From Flagellimonas eckloniae (GTDB lineage: Bacteria; Bacteroidota; Bacteroidia; Flavobacteriales; Flavobacteriaceae): a stretch of DNA of 64,000 bases. The notes beneath the pieces were generated by a model that worked only from the letters and a program-made list of their open reading frames with translations, did no database searches and was not told the DNA's origin. Position numbers and translations under genes: made by a program. This document shows, in pieces, positions 18,390 through 27,458 of the stretch; position 1 is the stretch's first letter; every line of letters begins with the position of its first letter. The stretch spans positions 868,001 to 932,000 of the forward strand of contig NZ_LCTZ01000002.1 in NCBI RefSeq assembly GCF_001413955.1, in the 5' to 3' direction.

Positions 18390-18471
18390 TTTACGGGAAC
18401 ACTGGTGCTACTTTTACAATGTAATAATAACGAAAGTAAATTTTTTCATTTTCATATAGTGTTCTCGTAAA
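18390..18471. repeat. 14-bp inverted repeat around a 54-bp spacer
   Basis: TTTACGGGAACACT at 18390-18403 is repeated inverted, with one mismatch, as AGTGTTCTCGTAAA at 18458-18471. The pair lies between the serine hydrolase stop and its terminator. It could be a long-loop RNA hairpin or the ends of a decayed small element. No target duplication was seen. Confidence 0.5.
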
Positions 18472-18503
18472 AGAGTCTTGTCCTAAACGGCAAGGCTCTT
18501 TTT
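18472..18503 (+). terminator. rho-independent terminator after the serine hydrolase gene
   Basis: AGAGTCTTG (18472-18480) pairs with CAAGGCTCT (18491-18499) across a 10-base loop, with one G-T pair, and is followed by a T run. Confidence 0.8.
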
Positions 18504-18538
18504 AGTTTAAACAAGTCATTGGAATACAGGTTGTTGAA

Positions 18539-19381
18539 TTAAGGAATCCATTTATTTTTTCCAAAGTTGGGCTTTCGTTTTTCCAAAAACGCATTCCGCC
18601 CCTCTTTGGCTTCATCGGTCATATAAGCCAAACGTGTAGCTTCACCTGCAAAAACCTGTTGCCCCACCATTCCATCATCTGTTAGGTTCATGGCAAATTT
18701 TAGCATTTTAATGGAAGTAGGTGATTTTTCCAATACCTCTTGGGCCCATTGGTATGCAGTAGCTTCTAACTCATTATGTGGGATTACAGCATTTACCATT
18801 CCCATTTCATAAGCTTCCTGTGCTGAATAATTTCGACCTAAAAAGAAAATCTCCCGGGCTTTTTTCTGCCCCACCATTTTGGCTAAATAAGCAGAACCAT
18901 AGCCACCATCAAAGCTGGTAACATCTGCATCGGTTTGTTTAAAGATGGCGTGTTCCTTACTTGCTAAGCTCATATCGCAGACCACATGCAGGCTATGCCC
19001 TCCTCCAACTGCCCAACCCGGTACCACAGCAATGACCACTTTGGGCATGAATCGTATCAAACGCTGGACTTCCAAAATATTAAGGCGATGCATCCCATCC
19101 TCGCCCACATAACCTTGTTGTCCCCTAGCCTTCTGGTCTCCACCACTACAAAAGGAATATACTCCGTCCTTGGTTGAAGGTCCTTCAGCGGAAAGCAATA
19201 CTACACCTATTGAGGTGTCTTCCTGAGCATCATAGAACGCTTTGTAGAGTTCGCTGGTAGTTTTTGGCCGAAACGCGTTGCGAACATTTGGACGGTTAAA
19301 AGCGATACGGGCAACCCCGTCACACTTTTTATAGGTGATATCTTCAAATTCAATTGCAGTCTGCCAATTGGGTGATTTCAT
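18539..19381 (-). CDS. menB: 1,4-dihydroxy-2-naphthoyl-CoA synthase MenB
   Basis: 280 aa crotonase-fold enzyme with the MenB hallmarks FCSGGDQKARGQQGY near residue 77, PGWAVGGGHSLHVVCDM, and FDGGYGSAYLA. It closes the naphthoate ring of o-succinylbenzoyl-CoA in menaquinone synthesis, in the cytoplasm. The length and motifs distinguish it from ordinary enoyl-CoA hydratases. No other men gene is adjacent in this window. Confidence 0.95.
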   Translation of the reverse strand: MKSPNWQTAIEFEDITYKKCDGVARIAFNRPNVRNAFRPKTTSELYKAFYDAQEDTSIGVVLLSAEGPSTKDGVYSFCSGGDQKARGQQGYVGEDGMHRLNILEVQRLIRFMPKVVIAVVPGWAVGGGHSLHVVCDMSLASKEHAIFKQTDADVTSFDGGYGSAYLAKMVGQKKAREIFFLGRNYSAQEAYEMGMVNAVIPHNELEATAYQWAQEVLEKSPTSIKMLKFAMNLTDDGMVGQQVFAGEATRLAYMTDEAKEGRNAFLEKRKPNFGKNKWIP

Positions 19382-19693
19382 GTTGCTACTTTATAGAATT
19401 ACAAAATAACGGAATTTAGTTTTAGGGATTACAGATAGATATTGGGGAAATCTTTTTATTATTTTCGGGATGACAGGTTTCGGTTCTTGAAAAATAGAAC
19501 AAAACCGCAGGGTTCTTTTTTTGAAGGAAAATTCAGTGAACTTCTTTATAAATAGCTGAATCATCAGTATAATGGTTGTTCAATTTAACGATGTTCACTT
19601 TACCCTGACAAAGATGACGTAAAAATGACATATTAAGGACGCAATGATACTTCTTAACCCAAATTACCTTTGCTTAAAACAAGTTAGAATAAA
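19382..19693. other. intergenic region between menB and the HTH gene
   Basis: This 312-base divergent region has no convincing ORF or RNA gene. It must hold the menB promoter and contains the HTH-gene -7 box at 19665. Nothing else was recognised. Confidence 0.5.
19665..19672 (+). promoter_or_regulatory. Bacteroidota -7 box for the HTH gene
   Basis: TACCTTTG matches TAnnTTTG exactly and lies 21 bases before the ATG at 19694. No clear TTG -33 element is visible at the usual distance. Confidence 0.5.
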
Positions 19694-20278
19694 ATGAAAA
19701 ATTTGAATCTGTCACAACGGGTAAAAAAAATAAGGAATCAAAAAGGAATGAGCCAGGAATTATTGGCTGAAAATTCTGGATTGAGTTTAAGAACAATTCA
19801 ACGTATTGAGAATAACGAAACTGCTCCTCGGGGCGATTCCTTAAAAAGATTGGCATTAGCTTTGAATACCACACCAGATGAGATAATCGACTGGCAAATG
19901 TATGAGGGCAAGGGCTATTTGACCATAATGAGCTTGTCTGCTCTCGGATTTTTATTCTTTCCAATTTTAGGTATAATTATTCCATTGGTTTTTTGGATTC
20001 TAAAAAAGGATAAGCTAAAACATGTGAACGAGCTTGGGAAGTCAATTTTAAATTTTGAGATAACATGGTGCATTTTCCTATTCTCGTATTGGATTTTGTT
20101 GTTGTCAGGAGCAATCAGTGGAATAATGAAACATGTAACACCTACCAGTGTCTTAAAAATTTATATTCCCATTATACTATTATACCTTTTTAATGTCATT
20201 ATGATTATTTACAATAGCATTAGGATTTCAAAAGAGAGAAACGCCAAATATGTTCCAGCTATCAGAATTTTTAAATAG
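19694..20278 (+). CDS. XRE-type HTH protein with membrane domain
   Basis: 194 aa. Residues 6-62 are a Cro/C1-type helix-turn-helix (QRVKKIRNQKGMSQELLAE, LSLRTIQRIENNETAPRGDS). They are followed by three to four hydrophobic segments (about residues 75-100, 115-140 and 150-172), resembling DUF4870-type membrane domains. A membrane-tethered regulator is inferred, binding DNA from the inner membrane. The ligand and target are unknown. It is common in Bacteroidota. Confidence 0.82.
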   Translation: MKNLNLSQRVKKIRNQKGMSQELLAENSGLSLRTIQRIENNETAPRGDSLKRLALALNTTPDEIIDWQMYEGKGYLTIMSLSALGFLFFPILGIIIPLVFWILKKDKLKHVNELGKSILNFEITWCIFLFSYWILLLSGAISGIMKHVTPTSVLKIYIPIILLYLFNVIMIIYNSIRISKERNAKYVPAIRIFK

Positions 20279-20452
20279 GATATGCCCTCCACTACTGACA
20301 GTTTGTAACTTGAAAATCGCTTCATCTTTTTACAAAAAAATAGTAAAAAAATCAGGTTAATCTTTTGAATATGTAAAAAAATCAAAGACAACCGCAAGAA
20401 GTTGAGTAGAAAAGCATCTAACTATGGATAACGATCTTTTAAATAAAAAAAT

Positions 20453-21253
20453 ATGAAAATGAAGTCCCTAAAATTTATGCATTTGCTTCTTTTTGGAGCG
20501 ATTACTTTTATTACATCCTGCAGTAGTGATTCAGAAAACACAGATGATACAGATGATACAGATGATTCGTCCGATGCCGTAAGCACACCATTATCGGCAT
20601 TCGATGAGTTTAATCCGGACGGGGTGACCGTTTCATTTGACGGTGATGAGATCACCATTGAATCCAATGGAATTCCCAACCATACTTCCCCGTACTGGGA
20701 AGTGGACAACCCTCTATATATCGATCCCGTAGTGGCTACACGTTTAACTCCTGGTTTTATGGAAGAACGTGCCCGTAGCTATTCCCTAACTGTTTCTTCC
20801 GCACCGGAACTGGCCAATTCCGGCACCGCTACGGGATTAGGCGCCATTGGAATTGCTGTAACGGGGGCACCTATCTTTAATGATCAGGAAGGAAACAATC
20901 AACCTATTGAGGAACAAATTGTGGAAACCTTTGATTATGCAGGGGCACACAACGGTCCTTCTGGCTATCACTATCATATAGAGTCTTCCGATGTGCCTGA
21001 AAACACTATACTTTCCTTTGATGATGAGAAATTGGTGGGCATTATGGCAGATGGGTTTTTATTGTATGGAAGAAAGGAAGCGGATGGGTCTTACCCTACC
21101 GATCTGGATGAATCGGGTGGACATTTTGGAGTGACCCCGCATAGCGACGGAGTGGAAGTCTATCATTACCACATCATAAACGAATTTTATTTTGGGAGTG
21201 TCATTGCCCTTTTTGCCGGTGAACTACAGGGTACTCCTAATACAATCATGTAG
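20453..21253 (+). CDS. YHYH domain lipoprotein
   Basis: 266 aa with a lipoprotein signal ending FITSC (Cys23; a second in-frame ATG at 20459 is also possible). After it comes an acidic linker made of three 9-bp tandem repeats encoding TDD. The domain contains GYHYHIES and VEVYHYHII, the two YHYH motifs that name the family, plus IMADGFLLYG. Biochemistry is unknown; clustered His suggests metal binding. It faces the periplasm or cell surface. A strong terminator separates it from the next lipoprotein gene. Confidence 0.85.
   Translation: MKMKSLKFMHLLLFGAITFITSCSSDSENTDDTDDTDDSSDAVSTPLSAFDEFNPDGVTVSFDGDEITIESNGIPNHTSPYWEVDNPLYIDPVVATRLTPGFMEERARSYSLTVSSAPELANSGTATGLGAIGIAVTGAPIFNDQEGNNQPIEEQIVETFDYAGAHNGPSGYHYHIESSDVPENTILSFDDEKLVGIMADGFLLYGRKEADGSYPTDLDESGGHFGVTPHSDGVEVYHYHIINEFYFGSVIALFAGELQGTPNTIM
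20540..20566 (+). repeat. three tandem 9-bp repeats in the YHYH lipoprotein linker
   Basis: ACAGATGAT occurs three times in tandem and encodes a Thr-Asp-Asp repeat just after the lipoprotein Cys. Copy number could vary by slippage without a frameshift. Confidence 0.75.
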
Positions 21254-21281
21254 TGCCACAAGAAGATTATAGCATAAAAAG

Positions 21282-21318
21282 AAACCATTCTGACTATTTT
21301 GTCGGTCAGATGGTTTTT
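21282..21318 (+). terminator. rho-independent terminator after the YHYH gene
   Basis: AAACCATTCTGAC (21282-21294) pairs with GTCAGATGGTTT (21305-21316) with a single bulged T. A 10-base loop and a T run follow the typical layout. Confidence 0.85.
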
Positions 21319-21353
21319 TAAAATTAATTGCCGGAATTAAAGTTATTATTAAA

Positions 21354-21980
21354 ATGAAATTGTTTTTTTGGTCCCTTTTGGGTTTAGGTCTTCTGGTTAT
21401 TGGGTGCTCCGAACAAAAAGAAAAATCAATTGAAAATAATAGTACTTCCGATGCCTTGACGGAGGTGCCAGATACCTTGGTGCAAAAATCAGCGTTGGAA
21501 TATGACAATAAAATATCTACATGGACATTTAACGGCACCCCCTATTCGGGGTTTGTCGTTAGCTATTATCCAGACAAGAGCTTGAGGGAAAAATTCGGGG
21601 TCTTAAACGGAAAAAAACAGAATGAATATATACGATGGTATTCAGACGGACATTTTAAGGACGTTTCTACATATCACAAAGGAAAATTACATGGAGAGAA
21701 AAAAATATGGTCCCAGGATTCTACACATATCCTAGTTGCGCATTACAATTATGATGCGGGTTGGCCACATGGTGAGCAAACAAAATGGTATACAACCGGT
21801 GAGCTCTTCAAAAAAATGAACATGAACAGGGGAAAAGAAGAGGGCATGCAGCAGGCATTCAGGAAGAACGGTGCCCTATATGCCAATTATGAAGCTCGGG
21901 AAGGAAGAATTTTTGGAATGAAAAAAGCAAAACTCTGTTATTCCCTAGAGGATGAAAACGTTCAATATAAAAAGAAATAG
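21354..21980 (+). CDS. MORN-like repeat lipoprotein (YwqK-type)
   Basis: 208 aa with a lipoprotein signal ending VIGC (Cys18). Repeats of the form G-x-x-x-x-W/Y-x-x-x-G follow (LREKFGVLNGKKQNEYIRWY, LHGEKKIW, PHGEQTKWY, EEGMQQAF), as in YwqK/MORN proteins. Databases often label these an antitoxin, but a secreted lipoprotein with no toxin nearby does not fit that. It may bind an envelope partner. It follows the YHYH gene after a terminator, so it probably has its own promoter. Confidence 0.75.
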   Translation: MKLFFWSLLGLGLLVIGCSEQKEKSIENNSTSDALTEVPDTLVQKSALEYDNKISTWTFNGTPYSGFVVSYYPDKSLREKFGVLNGKKQNEYIRWYSDGHFKDVSTYHKGKLHGEKKIWSQDSTHILVAHYNYDAGWPHGEQTKWYTTGELFKKMNMNRGKEEGMQQAFRKNGALYANYEAREGRIFGMKKAKLCYSLEDENVQYKKK

Positions 21981-22162
21981 TAGCCTTTTTCACTTGACAA
22001 GATTGCTAAATTCACTTAACTCAAGAGCTATTTTCTGGTCGTAAGAAACTAATTGTCCTGCCCTTTTTTGCATCTATCCTGTTTTTATGGAAGTTGAAAA
22101 ACAATAAAAACCATTACAAAGTGAATTAAAGCATATCTTGGTACTATTATGATATGTATTAA

Positions 22163-23590
22163 ATGAAAATACTGTTAACTGGAGCCACAGGTTACATTGG
22201 CAAGCGGATACTTCCCATATTGGTCAATATGGGACATCATATTGTATGCTGCGTAAGGGACAAATCTAGGTTTAACCCTCCAGAATCACTAAAATCAAGC
22301 ATTTCTATTATTGAAGTCGATTTAATTGATATTTCCACACTTTCAAAAATCCCTGATGATATTGATATTGCCTATTATCTGGTTCATTCAATGTCTACAT
22401 CTGCTGATTATATGTTATTAGAAGAAAAGTGTGCCAAAAACTTTCAAGAAACACTTTCAAAATTATCCGTTCAGCAGGTTATTTATTTAAGCGGTATTGT
22501 CAATGAATCCAATTTGTCAAAGCATCTTCTTTCCAGAAAAACAGTGGAAGACGAATTGGGAAAAGGAACTTATAAACTGACTACTTTTAGAGCGGGAATA
22601 ATTGTTGGTTCTGGGAGTGCATCCTTTGAGATTATTCGTGATCTGGTTGAGAAACTTCCTATCATGATAGCACCAAAATGGCTACTTACCAAATGCCAAC
22701 CCATTGCAATATCAGATGTTCTTAAGATTCTTACTAAGAGTATTTTACATCAGAAAACATATAACAAGAATTTTGATATTGGTTCTGATGACATCCTAAC
22801 CTACAAGGACATGCTGTTGGAATTTGCTAATGTTCGAAATCTGCGAAGAACGATATTTACGGTTCCAGTTATGAGTCCAAGACTTTCTTCATACTGGCTG
22901 TATTTCGTTACTTCAACATCTTATAAATTAGCTAGCTCTCTTGTAGACAGCATGAAGGTTGAGGTAATATGTAGAAATAATGAAATAAACCAAATCTTAA
23001 AACTAACACCTATTTCATACAAAGAAGCTTTATTAAGAGCTTTTGAAAAAGTTAAGGCAAATGATATTGTTTCTAGCTGGAAAGACTCATATTCCAGTAG
23101 TGAAATGAGAATTAATGTTTCTGATTTTATTCAAGTTCCCGAGTTTGGTTGTTTTAAAGATCAGCGAAGCAAACAATTTGAAGACCGTGAAACTACCATT
23201 ACCAAAATTTGGAGTATAGGAGGTGAAACGGGATGGTACTATGGAAATTGGCTTTGGCGATTTCGTGGGTTTTTAGATAAAATTTTTGGTGGGGTTGGTA
23301 TAAGAAGGGGACGGACAAATAGAACTTCAATATCAGTGGGTGATTCTCTGGATTTCTGGCGTGTTTTGTATGTAAATAAACATGAAGGGAGATTGTTGCT
23401 TTTTGCGGAAATGAAACTTCCAGGAGAGGCATGGTTGGAATTTAAGATTGTGGAAGATACATTAGTCCAAACAGCAACATTTAGACCCTTGGGTCTAGCT
23501 GGTAGAATGTATTGGTATGGCGTTTATTTATTCCACGGTTTTATTTTTAATGGATTATTACGAGAACTATGTAAAAAAGACAAGAACTAA
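22163..23590 (+). CDS. NAD(P)-dependent SDR-type oxidoreductase with DUF2867 domain
   Basis: 475 aa. The N-terminal Rossmann fold opens with LLTGATGYIGKRILP (nucleotide-binding GxxGxxG). IAYYLVHSMS and QVIYLSGIV follow. The C-terminal 170 residues (GGETGWYYGNWLWRFRG through the end) match DUF2867. Similar fusions in Bacteroidota are annotated as nucleoside-diphosphate-sugar epimerases, but the substrate is unknown. It is cytoplasmic and has no obvious operon partner. Confidence 0.85.
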   Translation: MKILLTGATGYIGKRILPILVNMGHHIVCCVRDKSRFNPPESLKSSISIIEVDLIDISTLSKIPDDIDIAYYLVHSMSTSADYMLLEEKCAKNFQETLSKLSVQQVIYLSGIVNESNLSKHLLSRKTVEDELGKGTYKLTTFRAGIIVGSGSASFEIIRDLVEKLPIMIAPKWLLTKCQPIAISDVLKILTKSILHQKTYNKNFDIGSDDILTYKDMLLEFANVRNLRRTIFTVPVMSPRLSSYWLYFVTSTSYKLASSLVDSMKVEVICRNNEINQILKLTPISYKEALLRAFEKVKANDIVSSWKDSYSSSEMRINVSDFIQVPEFGCFKDQRSKQFEDRETTITKIWSIGGETGWYYGNWLWRFRGFLDKIFGGVGIRRGRTNRTSISVGDSLDFWRVLYVNKHEGRLLLFAEMKLPGEAWLEFKIVEDTLVQTATFRPLGLAGRMYWYGVYLFHGFIFNGLLRELCKKDKN

Positions 23591-23734
23591 GCTTCATCCA
23601 ACTAAATCAATACATTTCACTATGTATATCATTATCACCCAAATGACATACTTTTTGAATTCAACAGAAATTCATCGAACTTCGTTGGGTACATATAGTG
23701 AGAAAAAATACCAGTTACCAACAACATTCAAAAA

Positions 23735-25186
23735 ATGAGAAGAACCCTTTTAATTGGCACAGCGCTAGCTTTTGGTCTATTATTTATTCAACCCATACAA
23801 GCGGAAGTTAAACTCCCGGCAATTGTATCCTCCAACATGGTTTTGCAACGCAATACAACAGTACAACTTTGGGGATGGGCAGATGCAGGAGAAAAAATAA
23901 CCATTAAACCGTCATGGTTGCAAGAGCCATTGCGATTAACTGCCGATAACGATGGAAATTGGGCTGTTAGCGTAAAAACCACCAACACAAAAGCTTCTCA
24001 AATCGTCAACATTAAAAGCAATAGTTCAGATATAACATTGGAAAATATAGTATTTGGTGAGGTTTGGCTATGTTCAGGGCAATCCAATATGTCGCAATCG
24101 TTCAAAGGTTATACAGGTCAACCCACTTTTGGTGCTTCTCTGGCCGTTACTAAATCCAGAAACCCAAATCTACGATTATTTACTGTTGAAAGGGCAACCT
24201 CGAAAACACCCCTAAAAAATGTTGGGGAACATAGACCTTGGCAAATGGCTTCCCCTAAAAATGTTTTGGATTTTAGCGCCATAGCCTATTTTTTTGGACA
24301 ACAATTACAGGAAATTTTGGATGTACCGGTAGGACTGATTCACACATCGTGGGGAGGTACACCTATTGAGTCATGGATGAGTATGGATATGATGAGTACC
24401 TATAAAAAAATAGATTTGGATACATTTAATGACCGAAAACAACAATCTGTTCCAACTGTATTGTATAATGCAATGATTAACCCCTTGATTCCATACACTA
24501 TTAAAGGTACACTGTGGTATCAAGGGGAATCAAATCGTGGTAAACCGGACGCATATAGGGAATTTATGCCCGCACTTGTAAAAGATTGGCGTGCTAAATG
24601 GCAAATTGGGGATTTCCCTTTTTATTATGTACAAATAGCTCCCTATTTCTATAATAATCCAGATGCATATCAAAAGCCTGAAAACACTGCTTTTTTACGA
24701 GAGGCTCAGCTTCAGGCTTTGGAAGATATTCCAAATTCTGGAATGGCCACTACCATGGATGTTGGGGAGGAATTCTGTATTCATCCAGCCAGAAAAAAAG
24801 AAGTGGCGGACAGACTGTTGTTCAACGCACTTAACCAAACTTATGGATATACTTCAATTGATTGTGCATTTCCGGTTTTTGATTCGCTGGAAGTAAAGGA
24901 TGGCGGTGCTATTTTAAAATTTAAAAATGCGGAGACCGGAATATATTCGTATAATGGACTTGAAGGATTTGAAATTGCCGGAGAAAATAGGGTGTTTTAT
25001 CCGGCAAAGGCGGAAATTATTAAAAGACAGGACGTATTTGTACGTAGTGAAAAAGTAAAAAACCCTGTTGCTGTGCGCTATGCATGGCGCAATTGGATAA
25101 AAGGTACCCTCTTTGATGTCAATCTTTTACCCGCCTCTTCATTTAGAACGGATAATTGGAATAATGCTACACAAGCCAAGGATTAA
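23735..25186 (+). CDS. sialate O-acetylesterase (SGNH-type, CE-like), secreted
   Basis: 483 aa with a signal peptide ending IQAE (about residue 24). The catalytic Ser block is VWLCSGQSNMSQS near residue 115. HTSWGGTPIESWMS and LWYQGESNRG are the other SGNH blocks, and a His in CIHPARKK probably completes the triad. It removes O-acetyl groups from sialic acids or acetylated polysaccharides in the periplasm. It is followed one base later by a serine hydrolase gene, so the two are probably cotranscribed. Confidence 0.9.
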   Translation: MRRTLLIGTALAFGLLFIQPIQAEVKLPAIVSSNMVLQRNTTVQLWGWADAGEKITIKPSWLQEPLRLTADNDGNWAVSVKTTNTKASQIVNIKSNSSDITLENIVFGEVWLCSGQSNMSQSFKGYTGQPTFGASLAVTKSRNPNLRLFTVERATSKTPLKNVGEHRPWQMASPKNVLDFSAIAYFFGQQLQEILDVPVGLIHTSWGGTPIESWMSMDMMSTYKKIDLDTFNDRKQQSVPTVLYNAMINPLIPYTIKGTLWYQGESNRGKPDAYREFMPALVKDWRAKWQIGDFPFYYVQIAPYFYNNPDAYQKPENTAFLREAQLQALEDIPNSGMATTMDVGEEFCIHPARKKEVADRLLFNALNQTYGYTSIDCAFPVFDSLEVKDGGAILKFKNAETGIYSYNGLEGFEIAGENRVFYPAKAEIIKRQDVFVRSEKVKNPVAVRYAWRNWIKGTLFDVNLLPASSFRTDNWNNATQAKD

Positions 25187-25187
25187 A

Positions 25188-26468
25188 ATGAAACAAAAAT
25201 CACTTTACATAGTCGGATGCTTGGTTTTGAGCATGGCCACATCTTGCATTTCAAAAGTAGAAAAGGAAGAATTAAGTAATCAAAAATTGAAACAGGACGG
25301 GATGGTCCTCAAAGATGAAACAAGACCGATTATTTATAGAATTGACAGCACCAAAATTGAAACTTCAAAACTGAACGAAAAGATTCAGATCTTGATGGAT
25401 TCCGCTTCGGTAACAGGTCTTACCATTTCTATTTTCAACAACAACCAAAACATTTATAGAGAAGCATTTGGCTATGCTAATTTTGATGACAGAACGCCTC
25501 TAAAAACTAATCACTCCTTTTATGGAGCATCTTTGAGCAAAGCTGTCTTTGGATATTTGGTGGCCAATTTAGCGAAGGAAGGAGTATTGGATTTGGACAA
25601 GCCGCTTCAGGACTATTTAGATTTTCCTTTGTATCAATTGAAATCAGGAGATAAATGGCGAGGTTTTCAAGATTTAAAGCATGATAAACGATACAAAAGT
25701 ATTACGGCGAGAATGTGTATGTCCCATACCACGGGATTCCAGAATTGGCGGTGGATAGACAGGCCTGGAAATTTTGAGAATGACAACAAGCTTAAAATAT
25801 TTTTTGAGCCCGGTACAGAATGCTTTTATTCTGGTGAAGGAATGATGCTTTTACAATATGTTGTAGAACATATTACAGGAAGAGGTCTTGAAGATCTTGC
25901 CCAAGAAAAAATTTTTAAACCACTAGAAATGCGCAATACAAGTTATCTGTGGCAAGAACGCTTTACGGATAAATATTGCAATGGGCACACAAACAAACAA
26001 AAAGTCATTAAAAAGGATAAAAGAGACAAAGCCCAGGCCGCAGGTTCCATGGAAACCAATTTAATTGATTACACTTTGTTTGCAAAGCATCTTTTGGAGT
26101 TATACAAGAAGAAATCAGAAATAACGGACATCCTATTTTATCCAAGTTTTAGGATTCGGACCAAAGCACAATTTGGGCCACTTTCTTTGGAAAAAACAAC
26201 AGAATATGACAGTATTCAATTAAGTTATGCTTTAGGGTGGGGTCGTTTGCAATCCCCTTTTGGACCTGGGGTTTTTAAAGAAGGTCATGGTGAGGGGTTT
26301 CAGCATTACACCATACTTTTTCCTGAACAGGAAATGGCAATACTCATAATGTCCAATAGTGATAATGCCGAAAGTATATTTAAAGAGCTGTTAGAGGTAG
26401 CCATTGGTGACATTTATACACCTTGGAAATGGGAAAACTATGTTCCTTATAATCTATCAGATGTATAA
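25188..26468 (+). CDS. serine hydrolase lipoprotein (beta-lactamase class C fold)
   Basis: 426 aa from the ATG at 25188, chosen because it gives a lipoprotein signal (LSMATSC) and abuts the upstream stop; the frame also has an earlier ATG at 25113 inside the esterase gene. The SxxK motif is in YGASLSKAVFG near residue 110. The YSGEG element and the late GWGRLQSPFGPG and GHGEGFQHY segments fit class C-fold enzymes. It probably hydrolyses esters or D-amino-acid peptides in the periplasm rather than beta-lactams. It is paired with the esterase gene. Confidence 0.85.
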   Translation: MKQKSLYIVGCLVLSMATSCISKVEKEELSNQKLKQDGMVLKDETRPIIYRIDSTKIETSKLNEKIQILMDSASVTGLTISIFNNNQNIYREAFGYANFDDRTPLKTNHSFYGASLSKAVFGYLVANLAKEGVLDLDKPLQDYLDFPLYQLKSGDKWRGFQDLKHDKRYKSITARMCMSHTTGFQNWRWIDRPGNFENDNKLKIFFEPGTECFYSGEGMMLLQYVVEHITGRGLEDLAQEKIFKPLEMRNTSYLWQERFTDKYCNGHTNKQKVIKKDKRDKAQAAGSMETNLIDYTLFAKHLLELYKKKSEITDILFYPSFRIRTKAQFGPLSLEKTTEYDSIQLSYALGWGRLQSPFGPGVFKEGHGEGFQHYTILFPEQEMAILIMSNSDNAESIFKELLEVAIGDIYTPWKWENYVPYNLSDV

Positions 26469-26505
26469 TAGTTATAAAGGGCTTTTGTCAACTACAATAA
26501 TCTAA

Positions 26506-26517
26506 CCTAAATTTAGG
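26506..26517. promoter_or_regulatory. 12-bp perfect palindrome upstream of the beta-lactamase gene
   Basis: CCTAAATTTAGG lies 33 bases before the ATG at 26550 and does not extend further. It could be an operator, but there is no regulator gene adjacent, and short AT-rich palindromes can arise by chance. Confidence 0.3.
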
Positions 26518-26549
26518 AAGAGAATTCAAAAACACCTTTGTAGATAAAT

Positions 26550-27449
26550 ATGTGCAACAAACTATTCCCTTTAATTCTATTCTTTATTCTGATTTTCAGT
26601 CATTCAAAGGGACAATCAATCCAGACTTTAAAACGAGAAATCTATGAAATACTTCAAGATAAAGATGCTACTGTCGGAGTTGCGATTTCGGGACAAAACC
26701 CCAAAGACACGGTCACAATAAATGGCAATGTCCATCTACCAATGCAAAGTGTTTATAAATACCATTTGGCTTTGGCTGTATTAGACCAGGTTGATAAAGA
26801 GAAACTTTCTCTTGAAGAAAAGATAACACTAACTAAAAAGGATTTGGACAACAATCTTTGGAGCCCAATACGTGAAAAATATACAGAGGGTACTGATTTG
26901 ACATTGGCAGAAATAATCGAATACACCGTTGCTTCCAGTGATAATGTTGGCTGCGACTTGTTATTCAAGCTTGTAGGAGGGCCAAAAACCGTTGAAGACT
27001 TTTTACATAATTCTGGCATATCCAATGTGGCGGTTAGGTATGATGAAGAGATTCAGCAAGCTAATTGGGACCTTCAATATGAAAACTGGACCACCGCAAA
27101 AGCTTCAAATAAAGCCCTGAAAGTTTTCTTTGAAAATGCTAATGGTCAATTATCAAAAGAAAGCCATGCTTTTATCTGGAAGACAATGAAGAGTTCGTGG
27201 ACGGGAGCAAACTGTATCAGGGGGCATTTGCCTAAAAATACAGTTATTGCCCACAAGACGGGTCATTCTGGAAAAAACAAGGATGGCTTAACTGGAGCCC
27301 AAAATGATGTGGGAATAGTTTTTTTACCCAACGGCACCTATTTTTATTTAAGTGTTTTGGTGAGTGATTCAAAAGAAGATAGTAAAGTAAATGAAAAAAT
27401 AATTGCGGATATTGCTAAACTAAGCTGGGACTATTTTAATCACAAATAA
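26550..27449 (+). CDS. class A beta-lactamase (subclass A2-like)
   Basis: 299 aa with a signal peptide ending SKGQ. Class A motifs are all present: SVYK (Ser67), SDN (130-132), the omega-loop Glu in VRYDEEIQQ (166) and KTG (236-238). The segments LSPIREK-like and QYENW match the PER/VEB/CfxA group of Bacteroidota. Residue 170, Asn in TEM enzymes and His in PER, appears to be Gln by eye alignment. It should hydrolyse penicillins or cephalosporins in the periplasm, but its spectrum cannot be inferred. No regulator is adjacent. Confidence 0.9.
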   Translation: MCNKLFPLILFFILIFSHSKGQSIQTLKREIYEILQDKDATVGVAISGQNPKDTVTINGNVHLPMQSVYKYHLALAVLDQVDKEKLSLEEKITLTKKDLDNNLWSPIREKYTEGTDLTLAEIIEYTVASSDNVGCDLLFKLVGGPKTVEDFLHNSGISNVAVRYDEEIQQANWDLQYENWTTAKASNKALKVFFENANGQLSKESHAFIWKTMKSSWTGANCIRGHLPKNTVIAHKTGHSGKNKDGLTGAQNDVGIVFLPNGTYFYLSVLVSDSKEDSKVNEKIIADIAKLSWDYFNHK

Positions 27450-27458
27450 AAGTCAAGC

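Noticed and set aside
21354-21980. YwqK-type protein as an antitoxin
   Set aside because: It is a secreted lipoprotein with MORN-like repeats and no toxin gene beside it, so an antitoxin role is unsupported.
23591-23734. Small gene between the SDR and esterase genes
   Set aside because: The only frames there are continuations of shadows in the SDR gene; nothing protein-like or structured was seen.
25113-25187. Start of the class C-like hydrolase at 25113
   Set aside because: That start lies inside the sialate esterase gene; the ATG at 25188 gives a proper lipoprotein signal right after the esterase stop.
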